From Cornus controversa (lineage: Eukaryota; Streptophyta; Magnoliopsida; Cornales; Cornaceae), in contig CM048845.1 in the NCBI GenBank assembly GCA_026545225.1, forward strand, positions 53,668,033-53,732,032: a stretch of 64,000 nucleotides of DNA. The letters run 5' to 3'. The notes below the pieces were generated by a model. It saw only the letters and a program-made list of their open reading frames with translations. It made no database searches and was not told where the DNA came from. Below are positions 12,031 through 22,924 of the stretch, piece by piece (within the stretch, counting starts at the first letter, position 1; each line of letters opens with the position of its first letter). A program made the position numbers and the translations under genes.

Positions 12031-12677
12031 AGGTGGGTCTGACCCAATGTGAAACCCAATGAGTTCTAGCTGGGTGTAAGTCAGAGATCCAATTTTTTAC
12101 AGGTTTTTATGTTAAGCATTAGTCAGGATTATAATTCTAACCCTAGTACAGAAAAGAAGTTCCTGAAATATACGTGGACCCTCGGGCCCCCCTTTTGACC
12201 AAGAGCCCAGTGTAACTTCCTCGTAGGAATACAGGTCATGACCCAACAGGTTATTTGGTTCCAGAGGTGTTCCTAAGATTCAGCAAGTGACCCTCATGAA
12301 CAGGGGGCATTTGATGTGGTATTAGACTTCGATTGTGTTTCATATGATGTGGATGATTGTGTTTCATGTGATGTGGATTAGAGATAAGCATTAACCATAA
12401 CTCTCTTATGTCCAGATGGACTTTGGAACTGAAGAGTTTGTCTCCTACTCAGATATAGTCTCATTTGACTTCTATAAATACGGGGGTGATCCATATTGCT
12501 GGTATGCAATTAATACCATCTACGTGCCTTTATAGCTTCCAAATCCTTTTCGCTTTTCTGACTTGATCGTCGGAGCGTAGTCGGCTAGCACCCCACCAAT
12601 CTTTGTTCTGGTTACCCTTCTTTTGTCTTTTTCAGGTTAGCGTTGACCCGTATCATGCGTCAATTTTTGTATCATCA

Positions 12678-15163
12678 CTAGCAATTGTCGCGCAAATGGA
12701 TTTGGAATTTTTTTAGATGGATGTTAAAACTGCATTTCTTAATAGAGAACTAAACGAAGAGATTTATATGAATCCACCAAAGGGTTTTGTAGTCAGAGGA
12801 CAAGAGTGCAAAGTTTTTCATTTCAAACGTTCTATTTATGGTCTAAAGCAATCATCTAGACAATGGTACATAAGGTTTCATAAAGCCATTATATCTCATG
12901 ATTTTGAGATGATAGAGGAAGACCACTGTGTGTATTTAAAATAGTCCAAGAAGGTTTTATTATCTTTACGTTGTATGTAGACGACATCTTATTTGCTAGG
13001 AACAATATGTAGGAGATTGTCAGCATTAGAGAGTGGTTGTCCTCTACTCTTGAGATGAAGTGATTCGTGTGTGAGTGTGACTCAAAAATATATCAATTAA
13101 AAATTTTCACACTTCGCAATAGAACGAATTCCTTGCAGAATAGGGCTATCGAAAGGAATGGGTGTCGAACCTCAAGGACTATGGTCTGATTGAGTTGAAT
13201 TGTTAGGACTAATTCTAATTAAATTTAAAAGAAATAAGTTGCTGATTTTTATATCTAAATTATCTAATGAAGCAATTGAACAAAAGCAAGAAAGACTAAG
13301 GAGTGTAGAGAATATAAGATAAGTCTAGGATAATTGATTTCACCACTAACTTCACAATCAATGGTCAATTGAACTAACGATGGGGCATCATATCATGCAT
13401 AAGTGGTGTCGGTGGCTACAAGCTCACCTTCATCCGTCAAGAAGATAACATATAATTAAGGCTAAGTCATGGACTATCTTCGATTGGCATGGGCCATCTG
13501 CCTAACTACCCTAATCTAGGGTGCAGTATGGTTCATCTTCTCTAGGTATAATCCATCAAATCTTTTAATGATATATTCAGTGAAAACCATTGTGTAATAA
13601 TCACTCTCATGATCACAGAAAACAAGAGGGACGAGTTCAATAACAACAATCAAGTATCTAAGACAAGATAAGAAATCATTGAAACTGAATTTATAAGACT
13701 TTTATTGCTCAATTCTATAATAAGAATCCTCTAAATTACACAATCTATGAATGAATACAAAAATCCTCAATAATTATAACAATCAAACCAGTGATGTTTA
13801 GTTAGGGCTCCATCAAAACCCTGGTGGCTGAACTAGCCGCTCATGATACGCCTTGTTCTCCAATGATTCTCTATTCCAAAAGCTCTTCAAAGCTGCTGCC
13901 AAGCCTCCTCAATACAGCCCTAATTTTTCACTTTAAATAGCCAAGAGAATACATCAAAGTCCTAATCCAATTAGGAATTAATTAGGTTTTCCCGCGGCAC
14001 TAATCAGGTGGGTTTTTCCTGCTGACTTCGGCCCAACTTTTGACCCACTAGAAGTCCGATTTACAGAATTTTCGTGAAATACAAAAGTGTGTAGAATCAA
14101 ATTTCGTTCAATCTCACGCGAGAATTAAGTCGATTTGAGGCTCGGAAATAAGACTTCTAGTCCGTTTTCCAAAATGGGATTAAGACTGTATTATGCGCAA
14201 ATTTGGGTTTCAGGCCCGAAACCTTCTTAAGCAGCTGTAATTCTCTTGGACCTCTTCCTTGGGCTGATTTGAGTTAAAATATGGAGTTCAATGGATCTCT
14301 TTGATGTAGGCTTCATCTAACCTTCTTGCATATCATCTTTAAAAGCCCAAAATCATGGTTTTAACTGAAATAATCATTAAGGCCCTGAAAATACAGAAAA
14401 CACTAAAACGAAGTAAAATAACAAAATAATCTATCACTAAGAGAATAAAATACATAAGTTAAGAGGTTAGAATGCGTAACATTCAACGCCTATCATGAAG
14501 GATATGAGCACAACTAATAATATCTTAGGAGTGAAGATTGTTAGAGATCGCTCGGAGAGACTTCTTTGTTTGTCTCCAGAGACATTAAGAGAGTCCTTGA
14601 GTGGTTTTGAATGCATCACTCGAAGCCTATTGACACTTTCATAGAAAAAAGTTGTTACTTACATCTTGGCAATTGCCCTAAAATAGATGTCCAAAGTACC
14701 TTATGTTAATGCAGTTGGTAGTTTAATGTACGCTATGTTGTGTACTAGACCAGATATTTGTTTTGCAGTTGGATTGCGATTTCTTGGTGTAGTAAGAAAC
14801 AAACTTGTATAACACTATCCACGATGGAGTTAGAGTATGTGGCTTGTTCATTTGTAGTGTAGGAGGCAGTTTAGTTGAGAAGATTCTTGCAACATTTTGA
14901 TATAGCGCCATATAGGCACGATGTTGTGATCATTCATTGTGATAGTATGGTAACTTTGACATATGTAAAGGATCCCAAGTATCATGGGAGGACCAAACAC
15001 ATAGACATTCATTTTCACTACATTCAAGATATGGTTGTGCAAGTGGAGGTGGTCTTGAGACATATATTGACAGCTAGTATGGTGGCTGACCCATTGACTA
15101 AACCCATCCCTAGAGATATTTTTACATCTCATGTGAGGAGTTTGGGTTTATTTTGGATTTGAT
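12678..15163 (+). pseudogene. Copia pol: RT and RNase H, interrupted and decayed
   Basis: Residues IVAQMDLE and MDVKTAFLN mark the RT fingers/palm, followed by SIYGLKQSSRQWY. A stop and a frameshift occur near 12945, and the catalytic YVDD is encoded at 12974-12985. The gene is broken at 13060 by a solo LTR with TSD TGAAG and resumes at 14501 (DMSTTNNILGVKI). RNase H follows at about 14820-15163 with YVKDPKYHGRTKHIDIHFHY and ADPLTKPI, diagnostic of copia. Several further stops show it is dead. Confidence 0.88.
13061..14495 (-). mobile_element. Solo LTR of the E2 family
   Basis: A 1435-bp LTR in minus orientation (sense TGATAGGCGTTGAATG to CACACACGAATCA) is flanked by TGAAG at 13056-13060 and 14496-14500. 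The flanks rejoin a copia reading frame exactly. No internal sequence remains, so it arose by LTR-LTR recombination after insertion. It matches the E2 LTR at 7965-9469. Confidence 0.95.
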
Positions 15164-16213
15164 GTATTGGACACCATGTGACATTTTATTTTCATCAATA
15201 AATATATGGTTTTGTGTTCATATTAATTATTTTATTACTTGAGCATACATTTCTTGAAAACTGTCATTAGGTATAGATTGGCTCTCTCACACAAGAAATC
15301 TCTTTGGTGCTTAAATAATGAGCAAGATGAGACGTGGAATTCCTGTATAGTGGGAGAATATTTCTTTTTTTGAGATATATGTCACCTTGACAAGGTCAAG
15401 ATTAGGTTCTTACAAGAACCGAATATGAGGATAACCCACACACTTCATGTAGCCTAAAGTTAGCCAAATGCGAAACTTCAAACAAGCGCTGAGAGAGTGA
15501 CTATGTTATGGTGTTCAGGTTAGGTGCTTATATACTGACTAGACGAAGATTCGTACGATACATTATGAGCTTGACATCCCCAATTGAGTGGGAGCTTTGC
15601 CGTAGCATACATAACATACTATACATACTATTTATTTGACCATGAGTAGAGAATGACTGAATCTATCCCTGATTCATCATTGTGTGAGCTTTGAGAACCA
15701 CCTTGTTTTGGTTCTTCCTATGCTCTTATGACGTAGGACTACGTTATGAAGAGAAGACACAATACCACTATTTTAGTGTGTACCGAAAGTACCATGATTG
15801 ATGCGGTCTGGCGGAGCATATCTAGGAAATTTGTTAGGTCCAATTGGATTAACGTCAGTAGCTATGGAAGATAATTACTTGATACACTATCGTGTTATGA
15901 ATCATAGCCTAGGCGACCCTGTCTGAATTGTGTTTACCGATATGGTCATGAGTACAATACAAAATATGGAATTCAAGCATTGCTTTGAAATGAGTCTCGA
16001 GAGGGATAAATGGTCCTAAATATGTTGTAGCGAAATGGTTTGGGTCATAGGCGAGATTACTTGTTTATAGTGAGATACTATGTTAGTTTGATGGTAGCTT
16101 AATATAGTACTCCTACCCTAATCTTTCTCGTTCGGTCGCATGATCCACTTCCTATATGTAGATATAAGAGATATGAAGAATTCAAAATTCAACCTATGTG
16201 GATGAGTGGGAGA
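15164..16213 (+). other. Non-coding 3' region of the copia element
   Basis: About 1 kb between the RNase H stop and the 3' LTR. I see no open frame or repeat of note. The last ten bases are the purine tract preceding the LTR. Confidence 0.7.
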
Positions 16214-16513
16214 TGTTAGAATATGGATTAGGTTGTCAAAAACCCATAATCCATAACCCACATCCACAATATTTGAATTCAAAATATTATAGAGGTATAT
16301 TATAATATACAATCTTATTTGGGGTGGTTATATTTAGAATTTGAAAACTGACAATATTTGAATTTGAACTACAATCTCTATAGATATAAAATTTTGTGGG
16401 AATGTCTAAGATAGATGAACTGCTCTCCCAGTCATATTTTCTCTCTCAATATCATTGTATCTAGTTAGCCATAATTTTAACCTAAGATTTGGATTGTGAA
16501 AATATGTAGAGAC
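16214..16513 (+). repeat. Copia 3' LTR, left part
   Basis: Starts TGTTAGAATATGGATT directly after a purine tract. It is cut at 16513 by the Tekay-like element and continues at 44515/44520 with TGTTGTAGCCCTC. Confidence 0.75.
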
Positions 16514-18806
16514 TGTAATACCTAGTAAATTGAGGATATTTAATTTGAATTTTTAATTATTTAAATTGTTCATTTTGTGGTGTTTTAAATGATTTAGTTA
16601 ATGTTTGTAAATGCATGTTCTTTGTTTTGGTTTAATATTGATGGTTGATTAATTGGTGCTAAGTGTTGATTTACTTTAAATGTTTGTGAAATATTTTCTT
16701 TTAATGTAGATTTTTCTTTTAAATAAAATATGTGGGTTTTTGGACTGGATTTCCTTTTATTTTAATTATTTTCAGGTTGGGCTAGACTTTTGGGTTTGGC
16801 CATATATATATATTTATATACATTTATTTATAGGTCGGCTAAATATATATTTATTTTATTTTTTATTATTTAGGAATTATTCTAGTAATTCTAGAAAAAA
16901 TAAAAAATAGAATTAAGAGAAAAAGAAATTAGGGTTCAGTAGTTCCTACGCACAGAGGGTTTCTACGCACAGATAAGGAGAGAACGGTAGACGCTGAAAA
17001 AAGCTTCAGAAGGTGATTTTGCTCAAAATCATAAGGCAAGTTCAATCTCTTCACTTCCCCACTGAACTTGTAAACATAAATATATATGTATATACATATA
17101 GGTTTATGTATGATTAGGTTTAACAATTTGGGATTTTTGCTTAATTGCATGCTAAAGGAATTTCTGTTTGATTAAACATGAATGATCTGCCAATTTGGTG
17201 GTTTTATGGTGTAAATTTTCATATGTATATACGTGTATATATGGGTATATAGGCAGACATATAGATATATATATATATATATAATTCGTGTTGAATGTTA
17301 ATGCCATTTTTGAAGGATTTTGTTCTGATTAAATTGTCGTTCTTGCTCTCCCGAATAGTCCTTGTAAGTTTGGTGGTGAATCGTTGGGTAATTTGACAGA
17401 AATTTGAGTTTGAAATTGAAGAACCTAAAAACTAGAATTTGGGCCTTTTTGATTTAGGCTATGAATGGTGGAGATTTTGGTACCAATGCGTAGCTCAGAT
17501 CGAGAGAAGTTGGATGGTATATTCAAAAATGAGTGTTGATGGCCAGAAGAGGCCGGAAAGTGGTCGGGAAAAACTGGTACGCACGTTGTTGTGCACTGTG
17601 CTGCACGATTCCCACGCACTCCGCCAGCACATGGAGCGTGTGGGGCCATCTCCGGCCACTAGCAGGGACTGAAAAAATTTCAGTCCGGTCCCACTCGCCG
17701 AGCCCAACCACTGGGCCCAGCATGGGCCCAGTCCAGAATATTTAAATATATTTTTTTTAATTTTTAAATCATTTTTAAATTGAAACATATAGGAAAAATA
17801 TTTTAAATTACTTTTAAATTCTAGAAATTTTTTTAAAATTCAAATTTTTCTTTTTTGGACAGAAAATGCATGGGACTTTAATTTGAAGATGAAATAAGTT
17901 CTCCTATTTGTAGATTTAGCACAAAAGTGTAATTTAAAGTTGGAATTTTTATTATATTTTTAAATTACCGAAAAATTCCAAAAAATTCTCAAAAATTTGA
18001 ATAATACTTTTAAAGACATTTTATGCATGGAAACCTAGGCTAAACCTAGGTTTAGGTATATTTGATGTTTAAATTTAAATGTAGATTTTTGTAGGGTTTT
18101 TCTTTTTAATTAATTACTTCTTTTCCTTTAATTGGTCTTTGCTATCATAAACGTACTTGATTCACTATATGATGTTTAAATCAGTATGGGAGTATGTTAA
18201 ACTTGTTTACTTTCATGGTATGTTGTGTTATTTTATTTGTTTAATTATATAATGTGGCTATAGGGTTTTCATGATACTAATTAGCATACTTTTAAGTATG
18301 TTAGATTATTAATTTAAAAATAATATGGAGGCATGTCAGGATTGCCAAATACTTAATAAGGTATCTATACATTATATTTGGAGGCATGTCAGGATTGCCA
18401 GACATGTCGTGCTTGCCTAATACCTAATAAGGTATCTGTACATTATATTTGGAGGCATGTTAGGATTGTTAGGCATGTAGAGATTTCCTAATACCTAATA
18501 AGGTATTTGTACATTATATTTGGAGGCATGTTTGGATTGTTAAATACCTAATAAGGTATCTGTACATTATATTTGGAGGTATGTTAGGATTGCCAAGCAT
18601 GTCGGGATTGCCTAATACCTAGTAAGTTATCTGTATATTATATCTGGAGGCATGTCAGGATTGCCAAATACGTAACATAGGGCGTGGCAGTCATCTATTC
18701 CTTACCAGACTTCAGTGTAGGGAATTAGATCTTTTCATAAAGTATTTATTTTTATGATTTTTGGTTAAGGGGTCCTTGAGTTACGGGACTTCCAAGTTGT
18801 ATCGTT
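16514..18806 (+). repeat. Tekay-like 5' LTR, left part
   Basis: Begins TGTAATACCTAGTAAATTG and is interrupted by E4 at 18807; the rest lies at 24321-24498. Compared with the 3' LTR it carries about 400 extra bases (roughly 17124-17535) and fewer tandem units. Confidence 0.88.
18327..18672 (+). repeat. Tekay LTR tandem repeats, six units
   Basis: Units open with GGAGGCATGTCAGGATTGCC and start near 18327, 18379, 18451, 18522, 18575 and 18646. Spacings fall in two classes, 52-53 and 71-72 bp. The long form has an extra CATGTCGGGATTGCC segment. The 3' LTR has a longer version at 43305-43935. Confidence 0.88.
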
Positions 18807-20197
18807 TGATGTGATTTCAATTATACTTAACCACTCGCAATAGAACGAGTCCTCGTAGGACAGGGCTATATAGAGGGTGTCGAACCTCAAGGACTTGCAA
18901 GGTTGAATTGTTATGTTACTCAGTCTTTGAATTAATTCTAAAATAATTGAAAAATAATTGTTGATGTTTGATCGTGAAATTAATTGAGCAAATTAAAGCT
19001 TTTAATTAATTGGTATTATGAAATTTAATCAAGAAGAGAAGGTCCTGGGAACTGACTTCACCACTAACCCTCTAACAATGATAATTGTACTAATTTGGGA
19101 CGTTTACTCTATGCATTCAGAAAAGAATGGCTACAAGCCCACTTCAGTTCTATCAAGAGGATTCATTCAACATACAATTAAGCATAACTCGTCTTCGCTA
19201 AGCATGGCCTATACATCTGACTAACTAATGATATGATAACCCATCTTCGCTTAGTACGAATTATAAAAACTTTAAATTGAATGATCTGTGAAAACTATTG
19301 TATAACCTGTCTTAACAAAATCACAGAAGTTGAAAAGAACTAAACCCTAATCACTGCAAACATGCATTCATTCTACAAGAACAAAAGTAAATATGCAATG
19401 AAATAATCCATTCAAATTAAAACTAACAGCACAGCTGTTGTTTATGTCTTGGTTATACAATCAATGCACAAAATAAATAATTCCCAAATTAATATACAAA
19501 CTAATACATTGAAAGACAGGTTAGGGTTACATCACTTCCCCGGAATGGTGTTTAGCCGCTCATGATCGGAGGTCCAGGCTTGAACGATGATGAAGTCGCC
19601 ATCGCCTTGCCCGTATCGTCACGAATCGCCTCTGTATATCTCTCTCTGCTTCCCCCCTCCAGAATACCCTAGTTTTTCTTCGTTTCCTCCTTTTTACTTT
19701 GCGAAAACAAACCAACGGGACACCTGGCCTACCCAAAGTGGCAAGTGCGCATAATAAAATGGCACTTGCTCCTCACAAAGTGGCATTTGCGTCCAAAAAG
19801 TGGCAGGCGGAGTTTGGGTCATTTTGACAATCGTGTACGGAGTTATGGTCTGAATACCAACACGGGTCCAGGACTTTTTAGGACTGAATTGGCCCAATCT
19901 TCTATGCGAATGGGCCCGTGCTCCTTTTCTTCATTTAAATTCATTTCCAGCCCATTTCTTTAGTCCATTTAGTATGGATCTTCAATATAAACATATCTCT
20001 AATGGGCCAAGCTTCAGTGATAACTAAATGAGCACCATTTGTAGCCCGATTTCACCATTCCTAATCAGAATTACCCTTAATCACCTACAATCATAAAAAT
20101 ATTAAAATTATTAATAAAAAATATGAAATAAATATTACTAAGACACTAATTCATATAATTTTAAGGGCATTGAATATTCAATATTCATTACTTATCA
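18807..20197 (-). repeat. E4 3' LTR
   Basis: 1391 bp with TGAT/ATCA ends. In the sense direction its last 120 bp carry GAGGTTCGACACC then CTCTATATAGCCCTG, then GTGGTTAAGTATAATTG before the terminal CACATCA. Confidence 0.95.
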
Positions 20198-20234
20198 CAC
20201 CCCCAAACTTATATATTGCTAGTCTCTTAGCAAT
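20198..20234 (-). promoter_or_regulatory. E4 polypurine tract and pre-PPT hairpin
   Basis: In sense orientation, the hairpin ATTGCTA-AGAGAC-TAGCAAT (20234-20215) precedes AAGTTTGGGGGTG (20210-20198), which abuts the 3' LTR. This is the best-preserved version of a module also present in E1, E2 and E3. Confidence 0.85.
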
Positions 20235-20703
20235 ACACAACTGAAAATGAAATAAAACAACTAAACTACTTCCTCTTTCGTGGGAGATCCGATTGCATTT
20301 AGCATATGCAACAAGCCTTTTAAACCCCTAGGTTACCCCTAGTGGACGAGTGAAGTCTCGTGAGGGTTTCCAGAGATGTTACCCACAAACATGCCAAAAT
20401 TCCTATTTCAAACATTAATCAAGACAAAGATTACAAAATGCAGTTAAAAGACTTGCATTGAAGAATACTTTCAAATCCCTAAACCCCATAATTCAAAACA
20501 ATGGTTCTCACCCAAAATTTACATCAATCACAACTCAAAGAAACTAACTCTAGCCCCCTCATGAAAAGTGAACTAGCATTCATCAATGTAATTTAACCCG
20601 GCCTTGAGTGAGCAATTACAAGTCCCTTCAATTTATTGGATCCCCTTATTGAATGTATCACTCAAAACATGAACACATGCAATTTTTTTTTTGATATGGT
20701 TGT

Positions 20704-21010
20704 GCAATGCCCAGGTTTATTAGGCTTTCGAATTGATCCATGTTGCGAGCTTTCAGTCTGTGACTCCCAAACCAAATGGCTTTAGGGCACCAGGTTTCAA
20801 GATACCTCGAGGGTCCTAATAACTCGAATCAAAACGGCCACAAACCATAGACTAACCAAAAACGCAATGCCTAGGTTTATTAGGCTTTCGAATTGGTCCA
20901 TGTAGCGAGCTTTCAGCCTGTGACTCCCAAACCAAATGGCTTTAGGGCACCAGGTTTCAAGATACCTCGAGGGACCTAATAACTCGAACCAAAACGGCCA
21001 CAAACCATAG
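20704..21010 (-). repeat. 160-bp tandem duplication in E4 3' region
   Basis: Two near-identical copies begin at 20704 and 20864 (GCAATGCC). Period and content equal those of the duplication in E1 at 2617-2923, so the duplication predates the split of the two copies. Confidence 0.88.
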
Positions 21011-21406
21011 GATTATTATTTTTATTTTTATTTTTTATTTTTTTATTTTACTATATATATATATTTTTAAGTATAGCATGTTTAAAATGTTTATTCTCAA
21101 GGGATACCGACTTATATTCAGCAATCATAATTGATACTCAAAGCCAAGTACAAACCCCACTAACTCTACTAGTGTGCGTGTGAATTGTGAAAAGAACTAG
21201 AGTCAACCACTCCAAGTCATGTCAATGCAAATAACGACTTAAACCACTGCATTCAAACCATAGTTTCTAGAAATTTTACACATACTCTACAGTTGCAAGT
21301 CAAGAACCTACATAAAGTATTAAACTCTTGATTGGTGTTAAAACATCTAAACTGAAAACAAAACAACCTAAAATAAATAAATAAATAAACAAACAAAAGT
21401 GTTCTT

Positions 21407-21560
21407 CCTTACCCCCAAACTTGAATCACACATTGTCCTCAATGTGTAACAAAAATATAAAGCGTATGGTAAGTGATAGAACAATATTACCGTAGTGGTA
21501 GAATTATAAAAATTTGGCAAAGCATTCACATGAATAAGGGTTGGCCATCCCCCCAAACTT
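21407..21560 (-). promoter_or_regulatory. Purine tracts and hairpin in E4 3' region
   Basis: In sense order: AAGTTTGGGGGG at 21560-21549, hairpin ACACATTG-AGGA-CAATGTGT (21447-21428, 8-bp stem), and AAGTTTGGGGGTAAGG (21422-21407). These sit about 1.2 kb upstream of the true polypurine tract. Confidence 0.55.
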
Positions 21561-21776
21561 GGATGCAAAAACCTGTCATAAAAAACACAACTACACACCA
21601 CGCATATTAAAAGGAAAAAAATAATAATAAATAAATAAAAATAATGCAACAAAATGACAAACAAACACCAATAAAAATTAAAACGAAGAAAAATCAACTC
21701 TAGCAAAAGCAAAAATAAATAAAAATAAATGAAAAGAAAAACACACACTTCCTAACTACTACTTTTGATGGAAGGT

Positions 21777-22658
21777 TCACCCTATACCACATCTCTTGAG
21801 GAGATCTAAGAGTGTCCCCCCTATTTTGTCCTCACTTTCTTGTGCCGGAATCCAAACAATTTTTAGGCACCTCTTATCTATGTCAATGTGAGGTTTTAAG
21901 AAAAATGAATCAATCGAATAAAATTCGACTAATTCAGGAAAACATGACCCTTTAACTTGTTCTTGACTAATTTTCTCATTGATATCTAATTTGTCACTAC
22001 TCAAGTCAAAAACAAAGGTAAAAGGTGGACTCTCATTAGGACTTAAGTGATCACACTTAAGTTCTTCATGTAATGTTTCGGAGTCCGGTATGGGTAATAG
22101 TTCCACAAAGGGGGCATGGTCTAACTCAATTGGTTGTGTGAGTTCAATATTAGTCATGGGCTGACTTGGAAGTTCCTCTTGATCCTCACAATTCAAAGCA
22201 TTGGTTATTTCCTCGATTTGAACTTCTAGCCTAGCTATGGATTGTGAATGTGAATTTAACAATTTAGTTTGTTCTTCATGTTTGCCAATTTGTTCATCAA
22301 GTTTGCCAAGGGCAGCCAAAACTTTGTCCTCAAATCCCGGAGAATAAGTATGATAAAATGGATCATCACTCGGTATAGAAAAATTTTCATGTGTGTATTC
22401 AGGATAAAAATCATAATATTGTCCCGCAGTAGGACAATTTATCACATGATGAAAAGGACTAAAGCAACATGCACATGACTCATATGGTATGGACGAGTGA
22501 GTAGGAGTAGAATTACTAAAGGGCATAAATTGGTCCAATCTCCATGATAATATATCTAATTTTTTAGACACATCCATTGAATTTTCACTCACATTCTCCA
22601 TAACACAACCAAATTGATCAAAACATGCCTCTGAAGGATACTCATACTGAAATGACAT
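21777..22658 (-). CDS. E4 ORF: gag-tail-like protein with CCHC knuckle and coiled coil
   Basis: The first ATG of the frame is at 22658, 240 bases past the primer site, and the ORF is intact for 293 codons. Residues about 63-76 form a perfect CX2CX4HX4C zinc knuckle (CACCFSPFHHVINC). A predicted coiled coil follows with SQSIARLEVQIEEITNALN, matching the SMARLEAQIGQLANALN segment of the E3 gag-pol polyprotein, including the trailing LPSQP. So this is a gag C-terminal module that has lost the gag capsid domain and everything after it. The last third (from about residue 175) is acidic, unlike E3, and unrecognised; it ends LLDLLKRCGIG. Candidate roles are RNA binding and co-assembly with a helper gag, by inference. 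It could also be a non-functional remnant that is simply too young to have decayed. Confidence 0.75.
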   Translation of the reverse strand: MSFQYEYPSEACFDQFGCVMENVSENSMDVSKKLDILSWRLDQFMPFSNSTPTHSSIPYESCACCFSPFHHVINCPTAGQYYDFYPEYTHENFSIPSDDPFYHTYSPGFEDKVLAALGKLDEQIGKHEEQTKLLNSHSQSIARLEVQIEEITNALNCEDQEELPSQPMTNIELTQPIELDHAPFVELLPIPDSETLHEELKCDHLSPNESPPFTFVFDLSSDKLDINEKISQEQVKGSCFPELVEFYSIDSFFLKPHIDIDKRCLKIVWIPAQESEDKIGGTLLDLLKRCGIG

Positions 22659-22901
22659 GTTTAAAAAAAAATCAAAATTAAAAGAAAATAACAATCCTAA
22701 ACATAAGTGAATGAATTAAAATACAAAAACTCACAAGACGTCCTGAAATTTTAACTTCTTTCCACTTGTGTAGTAGCTCTTGTACCTATATTCAAACACA
22801 CAAAACACCTAAAATAAATTAAAAATAGAATATATACAAGTCCTAAATTATAATTAAAATAGACTTAATCTTTAAACTTAACAACACAATCATGATCGCA
22901 G

Positions 22902-22919
22902 TCCCCGGCAACGGCGCCA
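22902..22919 (-). promoter_or_regulatory. Primer-binding site for tRNA-Asp (E4)
   Basis: In sense orientation TGGCGCCGTTGCCGGGGA lies five bases after the 5' LTR. It is complementary to the 3' end of plant tRNA-Asp including CCA, as in Athila elements. Confidence 0.93.
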
Positions 22920-22924
22920 AAAAT

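Larger units (their letters stand above)
10909..12677 (-). mobile_element. Gypsy element fragment R (LTR plus gag-like gene)
   Basis: On the minus strand the LTR starts at 12677 (TGATGATACAAAAATTG), contains the GC-rich array at 11662-12030, and ends near 11375. A gag-like reading frame (11362-10909) follows and is cut by the LTR of fragment L. Tandem order LTR-gag-LTR-gag can mean that L inserted into R, or unequal recombination; nesting is favoured because the gag sequence runs directly up to TGATGATGCAG. Confidence 0.65.
12678..16513 (+). mobile_element. Ty1/copia element, 3' half (resumes at 44515)
   Basis: Copia RT begins abruptly at 12678 next to the LTR of fragment R, continues after the solo LTR, ends with RNase H near 15163, and is followed by about 1 kb of non-coding DNA, a purine tract (GAGTGGGAGA, 16204-16213) and a 3' LTR starting at 16214 with TGTTAGAATATGG. 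The 3' LTR is split by the Tekay-like insertion (TSD GAGAC at 16509-16513 and 44515-44519). The 5' half of the element is outside the window. This is the oldest recognisable layer of the stack. Confidence 0.85.
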
